A stretch of 64,000 nucleotides of DNA. Source: Brassica napus (taxonomy: Eukaryota > Streptophyta > Magnoliopsida > Brassicales > Brassicaceae). Of the stretch, positions 58,948 through 64,000 are shown piece by piece (the stretch's first letter is position 1; each line of letters begins with the position of its first letter). A program made the translations under genes and the position numbers. The notes beneath the pieces are model-generated. The model was not told where the DNA came from. It did no database searches and worked only from the letters and a program-made list of their open reading frames with translations. The DNA is taken from NCBI RefSeq assembly GCF_020379485.1, contig NC_063448.1:5045726-5109725 (forward strand), given 5' to 3'.

Positions 58948-61900
58948 ATGGAAATGTGTTGGCAGATACAGAGACCGGCGAGTCTCAGACTGGTGTTCCA
59001 TCAAAAGGGTCCGCTCAAGATCAATACTTGTATTGGTTTTCTCCATCCTCACCCCAAATCTTACTCCTTTTCCAGTGTATGTTTCTCACTTTCTTTCCCT
59101 TTCCTTGTTACTCACTTCTTATATGTATATTTGGCGAGTTCGATGCTCTTTGGATTCTACTTTTCTTTTCTTGGGAAATGAACTGCACAGTATTCTACCT
59201 TATTTTTTTTTAAGTGAGATCGCCTTTTTGATTAGGAGATCTTTAGTTGGAACTGAATTTGACTGAATGTAGTGTTTTTTACTAGATTCAACTCTGGTCC
59301 TTGTTGGAGATTCATCTCTGGTTCTCGTTTGGAGAAATGCAGAAACGTCTCATTTTATAGTTTTGGATTATAATATTCAGTTTGGTTACTTCTGGTGTGA
59401 TTGATTAACTAGTTTCAGGTGCTCTTTGTATCTAATTTTCTGGCCTAGAGATTGTGAAAAGGTGGTTGAACAGCTGTATAGTCGATTTTCTAACCATAGG
59501 CATGTTTGGTTTACCAGCTTGCTTCGTTGGAAAGTCAATACAACTCAAATGGGTTTCTGCATCAGATCACGGCAAGTGCAGGTTAATAATCAAGATTCGG
59601 TTCACATGGTCTGTAACTTACTCATTGTTCATTTCTGAGTCAGTCTTTTTTGATGCATTTCTTATTTTGTTCACCAAGATTTTTCAAGGAAGAAGCAAGG
59701 GAGAATGGCAGCTTCAGGGCCCAAAAGTTCATCTCCAAGAGGCCTTGGGCGACGAACAACGGTGGGAAGTGCTCAGAAAAAAACTCCCAAGAAGAACGGT
59801 GAAAAAGATAGCAATGCAACTTCTACAGTAACAAATGAGGTTTTAGAGATCAGTAAGTTGCCAGGAGCTAAAGCGGATGTGGAGAAACAAAGTTCTGTTG
59901 TTTTCGGTGAGAGGAATGTGTTAGATAGGTCGGAAACTGAGGTTGACGCTTTATTAGAACTAAAGTTAAAAGCTGAAAGAGAGAATCTTCGTAGGAAGGA
60001 AATAGAAGCGCTTGCGGAGGAAACTTTGGCGAGAGGTGATAGAATGTTTGTATATCCTCTTACTGCGAAGCCTGATGAAGACATAGAAGTGTTTCTCAAC
60101 ATAACTCTATCAACTCTGAACAAAGAGCCAGATGTTTTGATCATGGGGGCGTTCAACGACTGGAGATGGAAATCTTTCACGAGGAGATTGGAAAAGACAT
60201 GGATCAATGGAGATTGGTTGTCATGTCTCCTTCACATCCCTAAAGAAGCATATAAGATTGATTTTGTGTTTTTCAATGGGCAAAGTGTTTATGACAACAA
60301 TGACTCAAAAGATTTCTGTATAGATGTAAAAAATGGGATGGATAAAGTAGAGTTTGAGAATTTTCTTCTAGAAGAGAAGTGGAGAGAGCAAGAGAAGCTA
60401 GCTAAGGAAGAAGCTGAGAGGGAAAGGCAAGAGGAAGAGAAGAGAAGAATCGAAGCTCGAAAAGCTGCTATTGAAGCTGATAGAGAACAAGCAAAGGCGG
60501 AGACTCAGAAGAGACGTGAGATGCTTCATCAGGCTCTTGAGAAAGCTGTAGTCTCGGCTAGGAATGTATGGTACATTGAGCCAAAGAATTTCAAAGGTGA
60601 AGATAAAGTGAAGCTATATTACAACAAAAGGTCTGGTCCTCTGGCTAATGCCAAAGAAATCTGGATACATGGAGGGTTTAATAGTTGGGTCGATGGTTTA
60701 TCTATCGTTGAAAAGCTTGTTGATGCTGAGCTTAAGGATGATTCAAAGAACGGAGACTGGTGGTTCGCTGAAGGTATATATTTGTGTAGTCACATATCTT
60801 GGTTTGCTAGTTGTCTTATTGATCTTTGTAATTTGATATGCAGTCATAGTGCCGGTCCGTGCTCTAGTCATTGACTGGGTCTTTGCTGATGGACCACCTG
60901 AAGGAGCGTTTCTGTATGACAATAATAGTCGCAAAGATTTCCACGCACTTGTTCCTCTAACAACTCCAGAAGAAGCTTACTGGTCAGAGGAAGAAGATCG
61001 AATGTTTAGGAAACTTCAGGAGGAGAGGAGGTTAAAAGAGGAAGCTATGCGTGTCAAGGTTAGTACCCAATGCATTGTCATCTCTCTCGACCACACTTTA
61101 TTTACATATCTTCATCTTTGTATTTGAGCAGATGGAGAAAACAGCTCGTTTGAAAGCCGAAACTAAGGAACGAACACTTAAAATGTTTCTGCTTTCCCAG
61201 AAGGACGTGGTTTACACCGAGCCGTTAGAGATTCAAGCGGGAAGCCCTGTGACAGTTTTGTACAATCCTTCAAACACTGTTTTGAACGGAAAGCCTGAGG
61301 TTTGGTTTAGAGGCTCTTTTAATCGTTGGACTCATCGCTTGGGTCCTTTGCCTCAGAAAATGGAAGCAGCAGATGATGGAAGCTCACACTTGAAGACTTC
61401 TGGTAAGATCTCAGTTTTGTAAACTTTCTATGATTATTTGACTAATGTATCTCTTTTTTTCACAGCTAAGGTCCCATTGGATGCTTACATGATGGACTTT
61501 GTTTTCTCCGAGAAAGAAGATGGTGGAATGTTTGATAACAAAGATGGTTTGGATTACCACTTACCTGTCGTGGGAGGTATTGCCAAGGAACCACCATTGC
61601 ACATTGTTCATATTGCTGTTGAAATGGCACCCATTGCAAAGGTAAGCAACCATAAGATGTGACATGCCATCAAAAACATTGGTTTATTTATGTTTTGTTG
61701 CTTGCAGGTTGGAGGCTTAGGTGATGTTGTCACTAGTCTATCTCGCGCTGTTCAAGAACTAAGCCATAATGTGGATATCATCTTTCCAAAGTATGATTGC
61801 ATAAAGTACAACTTTGTAAGATTGATACCCTTTCTCATACTTACCACTTTCACTTCCCTTTTGTAGCTGTGGATCTCTCTTTGTACTTAAACTTTGTGCA

Positions 61901-63750
61901 AAAAAATAGGTGAAAGACTTGCAATTCAACAGAAGCTATCACTGGGGAGGAACAGAAATAAAAGTCTGGCATGGGAAGGTGGAAGGCGTTTCTGTTTACT
62001 TCTTAGATCCGCAAAACGGGTTAGCGTTTTACAAATTTCTTTTAAAGTCTTTCAACAATCCATTCATCATCTCTTGATGGCATAAAGAAGTTGTTGCATG
62101 CTTGACTGGTGCAGATTGTTTCAGCGAGGATGTGTTTACGGTTGCGCAGATGATGCAGGAAGATTTGGTTTCTTCTGTCACGCTGCTCTTGAGTTCCTTC
62201 TTCAAGGAGGCTTTCATCCAGTGCGTGTTCTAACTTAAATACTTTGTTCTAACTAAGCGGCGCTAACTTGTGGTCTCAAACATGTACAGGACATTCTTCA
62301 CTGCCACGACTGGTCCAGTGCTCCAGTTTCATGGCTGTTCAAGGATCATTACACTCATTACGGTTTGATCAAAACTCGCGTTGTCTTCACAATCCATAAT
62401 TTGGAATTTGGGGCAGGTGCCATTGGTAAAGCCATGACATTTGCAGATAAAGCGACTACGGTAAGTGCCTGGAACCATCATCCTCTTAGCATATCTGTTT
62501 AACAAATATTCATTCTGCTGTTAATATCGCCAGGTGTCACGAACGTATGCCAAGGAAGTAGCTGGAAACTCTGTAATCTCACCACATTTATACAAGTTCC
62601 ACGGGATAGTAAACGGTATCGACCCTGATATCTGGGATCCGTACAACGATAACTTCATACCCGTAAAGCTTTCATCACATCCCCTCTCCTTTCCCTTTCT
62701 TGCTACATGTTGTGATGTTTTGAACACGCTTTGTGTTGTTTCTTAGGTGCCTTATACTTCAGAGAACGTGTTAGAAGGCAAAAGAGCAGCAAAGGAAGAA
62801 TTGCAAAAGAGGCTTGGACTAAAGAGTGCTGATCTTCCGTTAGTTGGAATCATTACGCGCTTAACTCACCAGAAAGGAATACATTTGATCAAGCACGCTA
62901 TTCGGCGTACCTTGGAACGCAATGGGCAGGTCCTTACTCAACCTTTGAAAGGTCTTGTCATGAACTTTTTCACAATCTTTACCAGCTTTTCTTCAAAGCA
63001 GGTTGTGTTGCTAGGTTCAGCTCCGGATCCTCGGATCCAAAATGATTTTGTTAATTTGGCTAACCAGTTGCATTCTACTCACGGTGACCGTGCTCGGCTT
63101 GTTCTAACCTACGATGAACCTCTTTCCCATTTGGTATAAAAAAATAATAGAACCTTTGTTTCATTCTACTTTTGTTCCCGGTGTTGCTCTAAAGTCTTCT
63201 TGTGTGTTTGTTAACACTCCAGATATACGCAGGGGCTGACTTTATTCTTGTACCGTCGATATTTGAGCCGTGTGGACTGACACAGCTCATAGCCATGAGG
63301 TACGGCTCTGTTCCTGTCGTAAGAAAAACTGGAGGTAACGGTTTTTTAACTAAAGCTTAGCTTGTTTCTCTCAAGACCGAGCTGACTTTGATGGTATGGT
63401 TTATATTTTGTCCAATATAGGACTCTATGACACGGTTTTTGATGTGGACCATGATAAAGAAAGAGCACAAGCACAAGTTCTAGAACCTAATGGCTTCAGC
63501 TTCGACGGGGCTGATGCTCCTGGTGTGGATTATGCTCTCAATAGGTAAAAACAACCAGACTCTAAACTAACACTCTCGTTGACTGGATACTATTAGCTGG
63601 TGGTTTTCCTTTTATTGCAGGGCGATATCGGCTTGGTACGATGGGAGAGAGTGGTTTAACTCACTGTGTAAGACGTTGATGGAGCAAGACTGGTCATGGA
63701 ATCGTCCTGCACTTGAGTACATTGAGCTCTATCACTCTGCCCGCAAGTGA
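58948..63750 (+). CDS. SS3: Starch synthase III, plastidial
   Basis: Sixteen coding exons fit one frame: 58948-59076, 59500-59581, 59679-60773, 60844-61058, 61132-61402, 61466-61641, 61708-61815, 61910-62019, 62115-62220, 62290-62460, 62534-62662, 62747-62929, 63002-63133, 63223-63334, 63421-63544 and 63621-63750, about 1090 residues. The first two exons give a plausible transit peptide ([15 protein letters not shown]..., ending near [13 protein letters not shown]). If they are wrong, translation would start at 59705 (MAASGPKSS). A charged coiled-coil region ([20 protein letters not shown]) and three CBM53 starch-binding modules follow ([31 protein letters not shown]). Then comes the GT5 catalytic domain with [12 protein letters not shown] for ADP-glucose binding, HCHDWSSAP, a GT1-type C-terminal domain with [10 protein letters not shown], and [12 protein letters not shown]...KTGG. 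The enzyme extends alpha-1,4-glucan chains in plastids and helps initiate granules. It corresponds to Arabidopsis At1g11720. Confidence 0.93.
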
Positions 63751-64000
63751 GAAAAAAAGGAAAGTATAAATTATCTTTGTAAATTACTAGCTTTTGATCC
63801 TTTCTTCTTCTGTTATCATCATATGGATTCTGCTTTTGTAATTCTGAATAAAATAAAGCTAATCAAAGTTTGTTTATTATGCATACCACTATTATATTTC
63901 TCAATTGATTTCTGTAATTTAGATTTTTCAAAAAATAAAAGAAAACCTTAACCTGACACTAAAACTGTAACTCTTTCAGCTGCGGTTATCATTTGAATTA
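63751..64000 (+). other. 3' UTR of SS3 and downstream flank
   Basis: AT-rich sequence with AATAAAATAAAGC (about 63847-63859), a good polyadenylation signal for SS3. No further gene starts before the window edge. Confidence 0.5.

Overview
This window is nuclear DNA from a flowering plant of the mustard family (Brassicaceae, most likely Brassica, Raphanus or a close relative). Genes have GT-AG introns, intergenic DNA is very AT-rich, and plant transposons are abundant (Copia, Helitron, PIF/Harbinger, MULE-type MITEs, LINE fragments). The order of intact genes in 23.6-63.8 kb (PPR336-like PPR, small basic protein, HSP70-16, CYP51G1, BRANCHLESS TRICHOME-like, S40 family, mitochondrial PPR, starch synthase 3) matches, as I recall it, Arabidopsis thaliana chromosome 1 around At1g11630-At1g11720. 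That locus numbering is from memory and was not checked by search.

Layout. 0-6.3 kb: a secreted Cys-rich thionin-like peptide gene, a LINE RNase H scrap, and a complete five-exon tryptophan-synthase-beta-like gene with a Helitron in intron 1 and a MULE-type MITE in intron 2. 6.3-23.2 kb: transposon-rich DNA, comprising a Helitron, a decayed PPR gene split by a Copia LTR retrotransposon with a 5-bp target duplication, a composite element with inverted ends and internal repeats, LINE and gag fragments, a SINE-like piece and a WDR5B fragment. 23.6-34.0 kb: the conserved gene block begins with a PPR gene (minus strand), tRNA-Trp (minus), a small basic protein, HSP70-16 (nine coding exons) and CYP51G1 (two coding exons).

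34-39.3 kb: a hAT-like MITE, then a BRANCHLESS TRICHOME-like gene broken by a 2.6-kb nested Helitron insertion, a frameshift and a stop. 39-56 kb: two PIF/Harbinger elements (a 1.8-kb deletion derivative and a 4.7-kb element carrying decayed ORF1 and transposase) on either side of long AT-rich DNA and an intact S40/DUF584 gene. 56.4-63.8 kb: an intronless mitochondrial PPR gene and a complete 16-exon starch synthase III gene.

The intact genes are unrelated housekeeping genes: organelle RNA metabolism, sterol synthesis, an Hsp110/Hsp70-type chaperone and starch synthesis. They are linked by ancestral gene order, not by a shared pathway. The most unusual protein is the tryptophan-synthase-like enzyme. 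It keeps the PLP lysine but has alanine where bacterial TrpB has catalytic Glu109, plus other active-site substitutions, so its chemistry may have changed.
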